A stretch of DNA of 64,000 bases from an uncultured Acetatifactor sp. (GTDB lineage Bacteria > Bacillota > Clostridia > Lachnospirales > Lachnospiraceae). Of the stretch, positions 33,109 through 42,454 are shown in pieces; within the stretch, counting starts at the first letter, position 1, and the number at the start of each line of letters is the position of its first letter. The DNA lies in contig CAJTLR010000015.1 in NCBI GenBank assembly GCA_910577185.1, positions 1 through 64,000 on the forward strand, given 5' to 3'. The position numbers were made by a program, and so were the translations under genes. The notes beneath the pieces were generated by a model. That model did not search any database. It had not been told where the DNA came from and worked only from the letters and a program-made list of their open reading frames with translations.

Positions 33109-35199
33109 TTACTTCTGTGCCACGTCCTTCATGGAGAATCTGATTCTGCCCATGCGGTCCTTGCCCAGGCATACCACGTTCACCATATCTCCCAAAGTCA
33201 GCACATCTTCCACACGGTTGATTCTCTCCCTTGCAATCTTGGAAATGTGAACCATTCCCTCCTTGCCAGGTGCAAACTCGAGAAACGCACCGAATTCCTT
33301 GATGCTGACCACCTTACCCCTGAAGATCTGGCCTTCCTCAAAGTCAGTGACAATGATCTTGATCATATCCACGGCCTTGTCCATCATTTCCTTGTCCGTG
33401 CCGCATACGGATACATTGCCATCGTCGGTGATGTCAATCTTCACGCCGGTGCGGGCAATAATCTCATTGATGGTCTTGCCCCTCTGGCCTACCACATCCC
33501 CGATACGCTCCGGATCAATCTGGATGGAGATGATCTTGGGCGCGTAAGCCCCCACTTCCGGTCTGGGAGCCGCAATGGCCGGCTTCATGCAGTTATCCAT
33601 GATAAAGAATCTTGCCTCCCGGCATCTTGCAATGGCGCCTTCCACAATGGCTCTGGTAAGACCATGAATCTTGATATCCATCTGAATGGCAGTGATACCC
33701 TCCGTGGTGCCCGTCACCTTGAAATCCATGTCCCCGAAGAAATCCTCCAGTCCCTGGATATCCGTCAGCAGCACATAATCATCATCCGTCTCCCCTGTGA
33801 CCAGTCCGCAGGAAATACCGGCAACCATCCTCTTGATGGGAACTCCTGCCGCCATCAGTGACATACAGGACGCGCAGGTGGAAGCCATGGAGGTGGAACC
33901 GTTGGACTCAAAGGTCTCTGACACGGTACGGATGGCATAGGGGAATTCCTCCTCGCTGGGAAGAACCGGCAGAAGGGCTCTCTCTGCCAGGGCGCCATGT
34001 CCGATCTCCCGCCGTCCCGGTCCTCTGGAAGGCTTTGTCTCTCCCACCGAATAGGACGGGAAATTATAATGGTGCATATATCTCTTGCTCACTTCGTTTT
34101 CGTCCAGCCCGTCTATTTTCTGCTGCTCGGACAAAGGCGCCAGGGTACATACATTGCAGATCTGGGTCTGTCCTCTGGTGAACATGGCGGAACCATGCAC
34201 CCTGGGAATGATGTCCACTTCCGCTGCCAGGGGACGGATCTGGCTGATGGAGCGTCCGTCGGGACGCTTGTGATCCTTCAGGATCATCTTGCGGACCGTC
34301 TTTTTCTCATACTGGTAAACTGCCTCGCCCAGGACAGCCAGCCACTCTTCGTTTCCGGCAAAAGCCTCCTCCAGCTTTGCAGTGATATTCCGGATATTTT
34401 CCTCCCTGGTCTGCTTGTCGTCCGTAAATACGGCTGTCTCCATCTCCTCGGAGGGAACCAGTTTCCTGATCTCCTCAAACATTTCCTCCGGAATGGCGCA
34501 GCTGGTATATTCATGCTTTTTCTTTCCCACCTCTGCCACAATCTTGTCGATAAAGGCAATGATGGTCTGGTTGATCTCATGGGCCTTGTAGATGGCCTCG
34601 ATCATTTTGTCTTCCGGAATCTCATTGGCGCCCGCCTCAATCATGATCACCTTCTGTTTGGTGGATGCCACCGTCAGGTTCAGGTCACCGTTTTTCCAGG
34701 CTTCCTGGGAAGGATTGATCACCAGCTGCCCGTCTACCATGCCAACCTGGGTCATGGCACAGGGGCCGTCAAAGGGAATGTCCGAAATACTGGTAGCGAT
34801 GGCGGCGCCCAGCATGGCAACCACTTCCGGGCGGCACGCAGGGTCAACGCTCATGACCATGTTGTTGAGAGTCACATCATTGCGGTAATCCTTGGGAAAC
34901 AGCGGGCGCATGGGCCTGTCGATGACACGGCTGGTCAGCACCGCATTCTCGCTGGCTTTTCCCTCTCTCTTATTGAAACCTCCGGGAATCTTGCCCACAG
35001 CATAAAGCTTCTCCTCATACTCCACGCTTAAAGGGAAGAAATCGATTCCCTCCCTGGGTTTTTCGGATGCGGTGGCCGTACTCAGCACAACCGTATCCCC
35101 GTAATGCATAAACGCGCATCCGTTGGCCTGCTTGCCCACCCTGCCTATATCGACTTTCAGGGTGCGTCCGGCCAGTTCCATTTCATAACTCTGATACAT
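33109..35199 (-). CDS. pnp: Polyribonucleotide nucleotidyltransferase (PNPase)
   Basis: 696 aa phosphorolytic 3'-5' exoribonuclease. Two RNase PH domains (about 10-230 and 310-540; catalytic region RRTVSETFESNGSTSMASTCASCMSLMAAG), a KH domain (about 555-610, with IIARTGVKIDI) and an S1 domain (about 620-690, KVVSIKEFGAFLEFAPGKEGMVH). The start at 35199 follows GGAGG; a longer frame adds 43 residues of cysteine-rich sequence unlike PNPase. It lies after rpsO, the classic order, separated by an intrinsic terminator and a 320-bp leader. Confidence 0.98.
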   Translation of the reverse strand: MYQSYEMELAGRTLKVDIGRVGKQANGCAFMHYGDTVVLSTATASEKPREGIDFFPLSVEYEEKLYAVGKIPGGFNKREGKASENAVLTSRVIDRPMRPLFPKDYRNDVTLNNMVMSVDPACRPEVVAMLGAAIATSISDIPFDGPCAMTQVGMVDGQLVINPSQEAWKNGDLNLTVASTKQKVIMIEAGANEIPEDKMIEAIYKAHEINQTIIAFIDKIVAEVGKKKHEYTSCAIPEEMFEEIRKLVPSEEMETAVFTDDKQTREENIRNITAKLEEAFAGNEEWLAVLGEAVYQYEKKTVRKMILKDHKRPDGRSISQIRPLAAEVDIIPRVHGSAMFTRGQTQICNVCTLAPLSEQQKIDGLDENEVSKRYMHHYNFPSYSVGETKPSRGPGRREIGHGALAERALLPVLPSEEEFPYAIRTVSETFESNGSTSMASTCASCMSLMAAGVPIKRMVAGISCGLVTGETDDDYVLLTDIQGLEDFFGDMDFKVTGTTEGITAIQMDIKIHGLTRAIVEGAIARCREARFFIMDNCMKPAIAAPRPEVGAYAPKIISIQIDPERIGDVVGQRGKTINEIIARTGVKIDITDDGNVSVCGTDKEMMDKAVDMIKIIVTDFEEGQIFRGKVVSIKEFGAFLEFAPGKEGMVHISKIARERINRVEDVLTLGDMVNVVCLGKDRMGRIRFSMKDVAQK

Positions 35200-35523
35200 A
35201 TCTTTCCTCCATTCCACCGCTTTCCACGGTAATATGATATTACAGTGAAGGCATTCCTGACTGCCCTCCCCTGCGTTACAGGAACAGAAGACACCGAAAC
35301 TACTGAAAAACACATGGCCTGTCTCCATACCCTTTTCAGCGGTCTCGGAACTTTCTTCTGTTCCAGGTAAATTCTGAACATAAACTTTCGGATTCCCGCC
35401 GGCTTACGCGCCGGGAACCTGCAGTCAGTCCCTCCGCGGCATTCCCAAGCCAATTAAAAATTGGCTTTAATATCCATGTAAACATGGCGTTTTTCCTCAT
35501 TGCCCGCGGGAATAAACAACGCG
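35200..35523 (-). other. pnp leader/intergenic region
   Basis: About 320 bp with no gene. It holds a small hairpin AAGCCAAT/ATTGGCTT (about 35446-35470), an imperfect GC-rich palindrome near 35395-35415 and a GTAATATGATATTAC palindrome near 35229. I see no clear sigma-A promoter. PNPase leaders are often autoregulated, but no specific motif is claimed. Confidence 0.4.
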
Positions 35524-35566
35524 AAAAAGCGGAGAGCCGAATATTCTTCAGCTATCCTCCGCTTTT
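35524..35566 (-). terminator. Terminator of rpsO
   Basis: AAAGCGGAG pairs with CTCCGCTTT around a long loop, followed by TT and a C/G-rich run. It lies eight bases after the rpsO stop. Confidence 0.75.
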
Positions 35567-35573
35567 ATCTGAC

Positions 35574-35840
35574 TTATTTTCTCAATCCAAGTCTCTCAAT
35601 CAGGGCACGGTATCTCTCAATATCCTTCTTTTTCAAATACTCCAGAAAACCGCGTCTCTGACCAACCATCTTCAACATACCGCGGCGGGAATGATGATCC
35701 TTGGGATTCACTTTCAGATGCTCCGTGAGCTCCTGAATCCTGGCTGTCAGTACTGCCACCTGTACCTCAGGAGATCCGGTATCCCCGGGAGTCCTGGCAT
35801 ACTCATTCATAATCGCTGTCTTTTTTTCCTTTGAAATCAT
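35574..35840 (-). CDS. rpsO: Ribosomal protein uS15
   Basis: 88 aa, exact family length. It binds 16S rRNA helices 20-22 in the 30S platform. Recognised by DTGSPEVQVAVLTARIQELTEHLK, DHHSRRGML and the C-terminal YRALIERLGLRK. Start at 35840 follows AAGGAGG at ideal spacing; a longer frame adds nine residues. It has its own promoter (35951-35979) and a GC-rich leader of about 100 nt in which uS15 may bind to repress its own translation (known for several bacteria; not shown here). Confidence 0.98.
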   Translation of the reverse strand: MISKEKKTAIMNEYARTPGDTGSPEVQVAVLTARIQELTEHLKVNPKDHHSRRGMLKMVGQRRGFLEYLKKKDIERYRALIERLGLRK

Positions 35841-35950
35841 GTTTCTTCCTCCTTGCATTTTGACCACCGGACACTAAGAACGGGTCGGAGTCTCCCGGTT
35901 CTGGGCGTCGGCTGGGACGGATTATCATTTTCCGTCTTCCATACTTATTT

Positions 35951-35979
35951 ATCATAGCACATTCCCGCCGGCTTGTAAA
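35951..35979 (-). promoter_or_regulatory. Promoter of rpsO
   Basis: Minus strand: TTTACA (35974-35979), 17 bp, TATGAT (35951-35956) with extended TGC. Confidence 0.7.
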
Positions 35980-36036
35980 CTTAAATTTTCCTTTGGGACA
36001 TATAATGTCCTTGGGACAGATAATCATGGCTTTCGC

Positions 36037-37071
36037 TTACTGGCTCAGGATGCGCACATACTTCACCGGCGTGCGGTATTTGTAATTGCTGATCTTGATT
36101 CCGGTTCTGGGGCTGCTGGCATGGATTACCTGGCCTCCTCCGATATAGATGGCCACATGATTTATGGTGCCCCGGCTGTTGGAGTAAAATACCAGATCTC
36201 CCGGCTGCAGATCCCCTGCGGAAATCTTTGTACCGCATCCCGCCTGGGAACCGGAATGATGCGGCAGGGAAACACCGAACTTCTTAAACACGCTTAATAC
36301 AAATCCGGAACAGTCGGCGCCCTTGGTCAGACTGGTACCGCCCCACACATAAGGATTTCCCACAAACTGCTTTGCATATTCCACCAGTTCCACGCGCACA
36401 TCGGACACACCCTGTCCATAGAGAAGCTCCGACATGGTGATTGCCGTGTCAAGACGCTCTGTCACAGTCACAAACTCTGAGGCCACATAGGCCTCTTCCC
36501 CGTCGATGGACACCTTGATCCACCCGTCCAGGGTTTCCACATACTCGATCTCCTCTCCCTTGGGCACCTGGGTCAGCACGGCGCTCTCCGTATTGGGTTC
36601 GTCCCTTACATTCAGGCCGTCCCCGTTTACCACCACAACCGTGCGCACGATATCGTCTGCCTTGAGTTTCGCGTCGGGTCCGGTGAGCAGAAATTCCATG
36701 CTCACATAGCCTTCCACTTCACCCGACTTAATATGTGCCCAGCCATCCGCCGTATCCAGCACTTCACAGGCGGAATCCTTTGGCATCTTGCCCACCATCT
36801 TTCCGTCTGTGGAGGGAGTCTCCCTCACGTTCAGATTTCCGGCCTCCACATTGGCGATTCCGATATTGGTATATCCCCAGGCTGCCCCCTGTGCCTGCTG
36901 GCCAAGTTCAAGATACTCCTCGGCTGACAGCTTTGTCTCCAGAACCGATGTCACACCTGCGGCCTGCAGCACATTTGTCTCCTCCGCATATGCCGTGATG
37001 GGATGCAGTGCCATGCAGAGCATCAGGCCTGCGGTCGCTACCATTGTCTTTCTGTTCTTTAAATATCTCAT
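36037..37071 (-). CDS. Secreted SH3b-NlpC/P60 cell-wall hydrolase
   Basis: 344 aa. A signal peptide (about 1-29, ending AYA) is followed by two bacterial SH3 domains (about 75-130 and 145-205, GNLNVRETPS and DGLNVRDEPN) and a C-terminal NlpC/P60 peptidase. The catalytic Cys is in ADCSGF and the His in INHVAIY, with a third polar residue in VIHASS. Such enzymes cut D-Glu-diaminopimelate bonds in peptidoglycan stems. An acidic linker (about 30-65) precedes the first SH3 domain. It stands alone behind a consensus promoter and a leader of about 200 nt. Confidence 0.95.
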   Translation of the reverse strand: MRYLKNRKTMVATAGLMLCMALHPITAYAEETNVLQAAGVTSVLETKLSAEEYLELGQQAQGAAWGYTNIGIANVEAGNLNVRETPSTDGKMVGKMPKDSACEVLDTADGWAHIKSGEVEGYVSMEFLLTGPDAKLKADDIVRTVVVVNGDGLNVRDEPNTESAVLTQVPKGEEIEYVETLDGWIKVSIDGEEAYVASEFVTVTERLDTAITMSELLYGQGVSDVRVELVEYAKQFVGNPYVWGGTSLTKGADCSGFVLSVFKKFGVSLPHHSGSQAGCGTKISAGDLQPGDLVFYSNSRGTINHVAIYIGGGQVIHASSPRTGIKISNYKYRTPVKYVRILSQ

Positions 37072-37278
37072 GTACGATTCTCCTTATGCCATTGTCCTAT
37101 GGGACAACTTGTTGCGCATCTTCTTCCGGCCGCGTCTTTCCCTGAAAATGATTTCCCCCGCCTGTTTTCCGCTTTCGGAAACCTCCGGGACCCGCGGGCA
37201 TGGATGCGCTTTCCCCATTTTCCCAATTTTAAATATCTTTGACGAATTTGTTACAAATTTGTTACGCTTCCAAAGGAA

Positions 37279-37307
37279 ATTATACATTCATGAGACAATT
37301 CTGTCAA
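37279..37307 (-). promoter_or_regulatory. Consensus promoter of the NlpC/P60 gene
   Basis: Minus strand: TTGACA (37302-37307), exactly 17 bp, TATAAT (37279-37284). The leader (about 37272-37072) starts with a repeated GTAACAAATT and contains a GTTTCCG-AAAG-CGGAAAAC hairpin. I compared it with the c-di-AMP riboswitch and did not find that core. Confidence 0.85.
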
Positions 37308-37404
37308 CATCTTTATGAAATATTTTTCATTTTTTGTAATAGCCGCCACAGCCGGCCCCTTTTCCTGCCTGTCAGGTCTCACCGGCACAAACCGGATTTC
37401 GAAA

Positions 37405-37443
37405 AAGTCAATCGAGTAGTGGAATGTCACGCGCCCGCGCGCA
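37405..37443 (-). repeat. Partial copy of the terminator-associated palindromic repeat
   Basis: Shares AATCGAGTAGTGGAAT and CGCGCGCATAAAAA with the copies at 13337-13440 and 32791-33070. Again it lies directly 3' of a minus-strand terminator. It is shorter and lacks the second arm. Confidence 0.5.
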
Positions 37444-37475
37444 TAAAAACAGTCCAGAAACTTGTCTGGACTGTT
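37444..37475 (-). terminator. Terminator of the rimP-to-Na/Pi cotransporter operon
   Basis: AACAGTCCAGA pairs with TCTGGACTGTT, followed by TTTATG on the minus strand, 40 bp after the last gene. Confidence 0.9.
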
Positions 37476-37514
37476 ACATGGCAGCCTGTCCCCGAACTGC
37501 TGCAAACATTATTT

Positions 37515-39146
37515 TCATTCGTCGTCCGCGGTGATGATGGCAAAGGCGATATTGGTGGCATGGTCAGCCACACGCTCCAGCCCCGATGCAATGTCCGAAA
37601 ACAGCATGCCGGCTTCCGGGGAACATTCTCCCCTGGTCAGCCTCATGACATGGCGCTTCTGCATGTCCTTTTCCTTGGCATCCACCTGGTCTTCCAGGGC
37701 AATGACTTCCTTCATATGGCTCTCATCGCTTCTGGCAAACATGTCTATGGCATACCGTATCAGCTTATTTACCATATCCAGCAGCTCTCCCAGTTCCGTC
37801 TGGGCCTCCCTGCTGAGCACAATCCCCGTCTCTTTCCGCTGCTTGGCCGCATCCGCCACATTTTCCGCATGGTCTCCGATCCGCTCTATATCGTTCACTA
37901 CATGGAAGAGGGCGCCCAGACTTTTCAGGTCTTCTATGGGAAGCGTGGTCTGGTTGATTTTCACCAGGTAATCCGTTATGGCATGGTTCAGGAAATTAAT
38001 ATTTTTCTCCACCTCATAGACTTCGCTGATGTCCTCCTCATCCAGAGTGACCAGCGCATTCATGGCCCTGGTCAGATTTTCGCTTGCCAGGGAAGCCATG
38101 CGGTCCAGCTCTTTTACCACTTCCACAACAGCCGTTGCAGGATTGAATACCACCTTGTCCCCTATGTATTTCAGCTGATAGCTTTCGCGGTAGCTGACCT
38201 TCACATCCTCCCCGGGAACACACAGGCAGGACAGCTTCACAATCCCGTTGGAAAAAGGAAACAGCACGATAACCTGGAATATCTTGATAATGGTGTGGGC
38301 ATTTGCCACAAAACGGCCTTTGTCCGCCGAAATAGCCCAGATCATCTTCATCACAGGTTCCTCTGCCACAAAAAGAATCATGTACAGAAGCGCCGTACCG
38401 ATCACGTTAAACCAGAAATGAATCAGGGCCGCCCTTTTGGCGTCTTTTTTACCTGCCATGGATGCCAGCAGGGCCGTGGTACAAGCCCCGATGTTACAGC
38501 CCAGGATAATGTACACCGCAATCTGCAGCGTCAGCAGATCCTGGTTTGCCAGCAGCAGTACAATACTCACCGTGACGGAAGAACTCTGTATTACGGTGGT
38601 CAGAAGCAGCCCCACCAGAGTACCCACCAGCGGGGTTTTCAGGGAAGCCATCAGATTCACGATCTCCGGAACCTCCCTCATGCCCGCCATGGAGCCGGAC
38701 ATGGTGCTGAGTCCCAGGAACAAAACCCCGAAACCGATGATAATGTCGGCAAACTTTTTGATTCTGTCGTTTTTGCAGAACATCACCGTCAGCACACCCG
38801 CCAGCAAAATGATGGGCGCATAGGCCGACAGATTGAAGGAAACCAGCTGGGACGTGACTGTGGTACCGATATTGGCACCGAATATGACACCCGCCGCCTG
38901 ATACAGATTCATCAGGCCGGCGTTGACAAAACTGACCACCATGGCCGTACAGGCCGAAGATGACTGAATGATGCCGGTAAAGACAATTCCCACCACCATG
39001 CCGGTAAAACGGTTGGTGGTAAAAATTTCAAGAATACGGCGAAGTTTCGCACCTGCAACCTTTTCTATGGAATCGCTCATCACGCGCATCCCAAACAAAA
39101 ATAGTCCCAGACCTCCCGCCATTGACAAAAGTATACTTGCGCTCAT
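37515..39146 (-). CDS. Na/Pi cotransporter family protein with PhoU-like domain
   Basis: 543 aa. Two inverted NptA/PNaS repeats make up about nine membrane segments. Both have the QSSS signature: GIIQSSSACTAM (about 57-68) and TVIQSSSVTVSI (about 178-189). Residues about 340-543 form a cytoplasmic helical PhoU-like domain. Predicted to import phosphate with sodium, or a related anion. It follows ribF by 48 bp with GGGAG before the ATG and ends in a strong terminator, so it is the last gene of the translation operon, an unusual passenger. Confidence 0.93.
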   Translation of the reverse strand: MSASILLSMAGGLGLFLFGMRVMSDSIEKVAGAKLRRILEIFTTNRFTGMVVGIVFTGIIQSSSACTAMVVSFVNAGLMNLYQAAGVIFGANIGTTVTSQLVSFNLSAYAPIILLAGVLTVMFCKNDRIKKFADIIIGFGVLFLGLSTMSGSMAGMREVPEIVNLMASLKTPLVGTLVGLLLTTVIQSSSVTVSIVLLLANQDLLTLQIAVYIILGCNIGACTTALLASMAGKKDAKRAALIHFWFNVIGTALLYMILFVAEEPVMKMIWAISADKGRFVANAHTIIKIFQVIVLFPFSNGIVKLSCLCVPGEDVKVSYRESYQLKYIGDKVVFNPATAVVEVVKELDRMASLASENLTRAMNALVTLDEEDISEVYEVEKNINFLNHAITDYLVKINQTTLPIEDLKSLGALFHVVNDIERIGDHAENVADAAKQRKETGIVLSREAQTELGELLDMVNKLIRYAIDMFARSDESHMKEVIALEDQVDAKEKDMQKRHVMRLTRGECSPEAGMLFSDIASGLERVADHATNIAFAIITADDE

Positions 39147-39194
39147 TTGTTTTCTCTCCCGAGTAAACTCGTTTTTAAAGTTTCCAATAGTTTT

Positions 39195-40103
39195 CTATGA
39201 TTTTCCGGCATCAATATCCTGGCGTACCTGCCTCTGCAGCTCGTCCACACTGTCAAAACGCCGCTCCGGCCTGTGGAATTTCAGCAGATATACTTCTGCT
39301 TCCTCCCCGTAGATATCCCCCTCAAAGTCATATAGATAGGATTCCACGCCTGTTTTTTTCTCTTCCGTTACCGTGGGTTTACAGCCTATATTGGTTATGG
39401 CCCGGTATTCTTTTCCTTTCACGCACACCCGGGAAGAATAAACCCCGTTGGGTGGCAGAAGCTTGGTATCCGGCGGCAGTATATTTATGGTGGGAAAGCC
39501 AAGTGTCCTTCCCAGCCGCTTTCCACCCACCACCCTGCCGGCAATCATGTACGGCATTCCCAGCAGCCTCCCTGCCCATTCCATATGGCCGCTCTCCACC
39601 CGGGTACGCACGAAAGTGGAACTGACCTCTGTCCCGTCCAGGGACACCTTTTCTATCGTCCTGACCTGAAAGCCCAGTTCGGGACCCAGTAAGCCCAGAA
39701 GCGCCGCGTTTCCGGCGCCTCCCGCCCCGAAAGAAAGATCCGTCCCCGCGGCGAGAAAGCGGGCGTGCATCCCCCCGGCGAGAACCTCCCGGGCAAAACG
39801 TTCCGGCGGCGTGGCAGCCGTCCGGCGGTTCAGTGGAAATTCGATGAGAATATCCACGCCCATACGTTCAAACAGGATCCGTTTCTCTTCCTTGGTAGTC
39901 AGCTCTTTTCCGTCAGCGCCGCCGAAAAGTACCGCCGGCGGCGGATCAAACGTAAAAACACAGGCAGCCAGGCCTTCGGATTTCCTTGACAGGATCTCCT
40001 CCAGAAGTCTTCTGTGGCCGATATGAATCCCGTCAAATTTTCCAATGGCGGCTGCCGTCTCCCTCTCTAAACGGATTTCCGTTGTATCAGTAATGATTTT
40101 CAA
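39195..40103 (-). CDS. ribF: Bifunctional riboflavin kinase/FAD synthetase
   Basis: 302 aa cytoplasmic enzyme making FMN and FAD. The N-terminal adenylyltransferase has GKFDGIHIGHRRLL and a conserved SSTFVR. The C-terminal kinase domain has GKRLGRTLGFPTINI and NGVYSS. Translation appears to start at a TTG (40101-40103), with GAGTGA upstream. It follows truB by seven bases. The order rbfA-nrnA-truB-ribF is conserved in Firmicutes. Confidence 0.96.
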   Translation of the reverse strand: MKIITDTTEIRLERETAAAIGKFDGIHIGHRRLLEEILSRKSEGLAACVFTFDPPPAVLFGGADGKELTTKEEKRILFERMGVDILIEFPLNRRTAATPPERFAREVLAGGMHARFLAAGTDLSFGAGGAGNAALLGLLGPELGFQVRTIEKVSLDGTEVSSTFVRTRVESGHMEWAGRLLGMPYMIAGRVVGGKRLGRTLGFPTINILPPDTKLLPPNGVYSSRVCVKGKEYRAITNIGCKPTVTEEKKTGVESYLYDFEGDIYGEEAEVYLLKFHRPERRFDSVDELQRQVRQDIDAGKS

Positions 40104-40110
40104 TTTGAAA

Positions 40111-41016
40111 TCACTCTTTCCCTAAAAACATTTTTACAGGCTTATAGCATTTTCTTTCCGGGCTATAGGCATAAATACCCGCAAAACTGCCCTCCGGCCT
40201 GTATACCCTCACCCGGCGTTCCGGGTCGTAACATTTCTTTTCCATGGTCTGCTCCGGCAGGATCACATTGCCATTGTCCAGCAGCCGGCAAAACACCGGC
40301 TCCACATGAAGCGCCGGGCAGTCCGCAAACACACTGTCCACCGGAAGAACCGCGTCCTCCAGCCGGTTTTCATCCTTTTTGTGCTGGAGTTCTTTTAGGG
40401 TAAAAGCATCCTCCAGGCAAAAGGAGCCAACCCTGGTGCGCTCCAGGCTCTGCATGACTCCCCCGCAGCCCGCTTTCTGTCCGATGTCCGCACACAGCGT
40501 CCGGATATAGGTTCCCTTGGAACACACCACCCGGAACAAAATCACCGGCAGACGGCATTCCAGTATCTCCAGCTCATGTATCATGACCCGGCGGGCCTTC
40601 CGCTCCACTTCTTTTCCTGCCCTGGCAAGCTCATACAGCTTCCTGCCGTTGACCTTCAGGGCCGAATACATGGGAGGAACCTGCCAGTATTCTCCCACAA
40701 AAGAATGCATAATCCGTCGGATTTCCTCCTCCGGGGCCTGCACCGGCCTGTCTGCCAAAATCTGCCCTGTGGTATCCTGGGTATCTGTCTCCAGCCCCAG
40801 CAGAAGTCCCGCCACATATTCTTTGTCCCTGTCAGCCAGCATGTCGCAGATCTTTGTGGCGCTCCCCAGACATACCGGCAGCACGCCTGCCGCCATGGGG
40901 TCAAGGGTTCCCGTATGGCCGATCTTTTTCTGGCCGCAGATTCCCCTCATCTTCGCCACCACATCATGGGAGGTAAATCCGGGTTCTTTCTGTACTATCA
41001 CAATTCCGTTTATCAT
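40111..41016 (-). CDS. truB: tRNA pseudouridine-55 synthase
   Basis: 301 aa. It makes pseudouridine 55 in the T loop of tRNAs. The catalytic Asp is in KIGHTGTLDPMAAGVL, with YVAGLLLGLETDTQDTTG and a C-terminal PUA-like region. The start (ATG 41016) overlaps the nrnA stop by four nt. Part of the rimP-infB operon. Confidence 0.97.
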   Translation of the reverse strand: MINGIVIVQKEPGFTSHDVVAKMRGICGQKKIGHTGTLDPMAAGVLPVCLGSATKICDMLADRDKEYVAGLLLGLETDTQDTTGQILADRPVQAPEEEIRRIMHSFVGEYWQVPPMYSALKVNGRKLYELARAGKEVERKARRVMIHELEILECRLPVILFRVVCSKGTYIRTLCADIGQKAGCGGVMQSLERTRVGSFCLEDAFTLKELQHKKDENRLEDAVLPVDSVFADCPALHVEPVFCRLLDNGNVILPEQTMEKKCYDPERRVRVYRPEGSFAGIYAYSPERKCYKPVKMFLGKE

Positions 41017-41987
41017 GTCTCATTCCATCTTTTCAGCTGCTTTTCTATATGTAAGGAAAGATTATTCACACAGTCATGAAAAGTGCCCGACATGGTACAG
41101 CCCGCGGCCCTGGCGTGTCCGCCGCCCCCAAAATAAGCGGCTATATCCGCCACATTGACCTTTTCACCGGAACGCAGGCTCACCTTATACTCCAGCACAT
41201 TGGTCTGGTACATAAATATGGCACATTCAATGCCCTCAATATTGCGCAACTGGTTCACTATGCCGTCAAGATCTTTGGGCTCCGCGTGATAAAATTCCAG
41301 GGTCTTTTTGTCAATGGCGCTGACGATACAGCTCTCGTCCAGGAAACGGATGCTCTCCATAAGGGTTCTGCCCATGATCTGTGCCTGCACATAGGTTTTC
41401 TGGTAAAAAGTCTCCTGAATCAGCCTGGGAAAATCCACGCCGTGGCTGATAAGCTTTGCCCCTTTTTCAAGGGTGGCCGGGGTGGTGTTGGAGTACTGGA
41501 ACACACCGGTGTCATGAATCATGCCCACATAAAGCGCCGTTGCCAGTTCCCTGTCCAGCCGGTCCGGATCTATCAGATCATAGATCAGCTCGCTGGTGGA
41601 TCCCACCTCCGGATGCACTTCACTGATGTGGCCGCTGCCCGGATTGCTGATATGATGGTCTATATTTATGGTCTTTTTCGCGGTCTGAAAATATTTCCAG
41701 GCATCCCCTATCCTGCCGGCTTCAGCCACGCTGTCCAGCACGATAAATACGTCGAAGGGCTCCTCTTCGGGATACGAGGAATCAATCTCCCCAAAACCTT
41801 TTATCTCCCGGAAAATATCTGCCGGCTTCTCCAGATACACCTGCACCTTTACGCCGGGAAGACACTTCACAAGATACTGCCAAAGGCCCAGGCAGGAGCC
41901 CACACAGTCGCCGTCCGGCCTGACATGTCCGCTGATCCCAATCCTCTCTGCATCTTTACATTCTTCCAAAAGGTCCAGTTTCATCAT
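41013..41987 (-). CDS. nrnA: DHH-family oligoribonuclease/pAp phosphatase (NrnA)
   Basis: 324 aa. It degrades short RNA oligomers and 3'-phosphoadenosine-5'-phosphate. The DHH domain carries SGHVRPDGDCVGS, VLDS and NIDHHISN as metal ligands. The C-terminal DHHA1 domain ends in GGGGHARAAGC. Its first ATG at 41987 has GGGGAG seven bases upstream, overlapping the rbfA stop region. Coupled to truB. Confidence 0.95.
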   Translation of the reverse strand: MMKLDLLEECKDAERIGISGHVRPDGDCVGSCLGLWQYLVKCLPGVKVQVYLEKPADIFREIKGFGEIDSSYPEEEPFDVFIVLDSVAEAGRIGDAWKYFQTAKKTINIDHHISNPGSGHISEVHPEVGSTSELIYDLIDPDRLDRELATALYVGMIHDTGVFQYSNTTPATLEKGAKLISHGVDFPRLIQETFYQKTYVQAQIMGRTLMESIRFLDESCIVSAIDKKTLEFYHAEPKDLDGIVNQLRNIEGIECAIFMYQTNVLEYKVSLRSGEKVNVADIAAYFGGGGHARAAGCTMSGTFHDCVNNLSLHIEKQLKRWNET

Positions 41988-41990
41988 ATT

Positions 41991-42425
41991 CTACTCCCCC
42001 ATGCCTTCTTCCACATCTTCTTTTCTTTCCTCCGCCGGTTCCGTGTCCTGCCGGTTCCGGGCCTTTTCGTCATCCGCCGCAATCACTTCGTCAATCTTTC
42101 TGGACATACTGACCCCGTACTCGATGGACTGATCCATGACAAAAGTAATCTCCGGCGTATTGCGCAGGTTTATGATCCTGGCAAGCTTGTTCCTGATAAA
42201 TCCGTCCGCGCTCCTTAAGCCCTCCAGGGTGGCCTTTCTGGCCTCCTCATCCCCCAGAACGCTGATCCATGCCTTACAGCTCTTCAGATCCGGAGCCACT
42301 TCCACGGATACCACGCTTGTCCAGGGGCTGATCCGGGGATCCTTGATCTCTCCCCGGATAACCTCTGCCAGTACACGCTGCACTTCCCCGTTGATACGGG
42401 TATTTTTTACATTGTTTTTTTTCAT
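41991..42425 (-). CDS. rbfA: Ribosome-binding factor A
   Basis: 144 aa, including a 25-residue charged tail (RNRQDTEPAEERKEDVEEG). A KH-like fold protein needed for 16S rRNA 5' end maturation and cold growth. The family marks are RINGEVQRVLAEVIRGEIKDPRI and TPEITFVMDQSIEYG. It follows infB by 29 bp in the conserved operon. Confidence 0.96.
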   Translation of the reverse strand: MKKNNVKNTRINGEVQRVLAEVIRGEIKDPRISPWTSVVSVEVAPDLKSCKAWISVLGDEEARKATLEGLRSADGFIRNKLARIINLRNTPEITFVMDQSIEYGVSMSRKIDEVIAADDEKARNRQDTEPAEERKEDVEEGMGE

Positions 42426-42454
42426 ATTTACACCCTAATAAAGAGTCCGGAAAC

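Noticed and set aside
37072..37272. c-di-AMP (ydaO) riboswitch before the NlpC/P60 gene
   Set aside because: Position fits a known association and GTTTCCG/CGGAAAAC hairpins occur, but the conserved ydaO core segments are missing.
37239..38963. 574-codon plus-strand frame opposite the Na/Pi transporter
   Set aside because: Shadow frame; the minus-strand protein carries both QSSS repeats.
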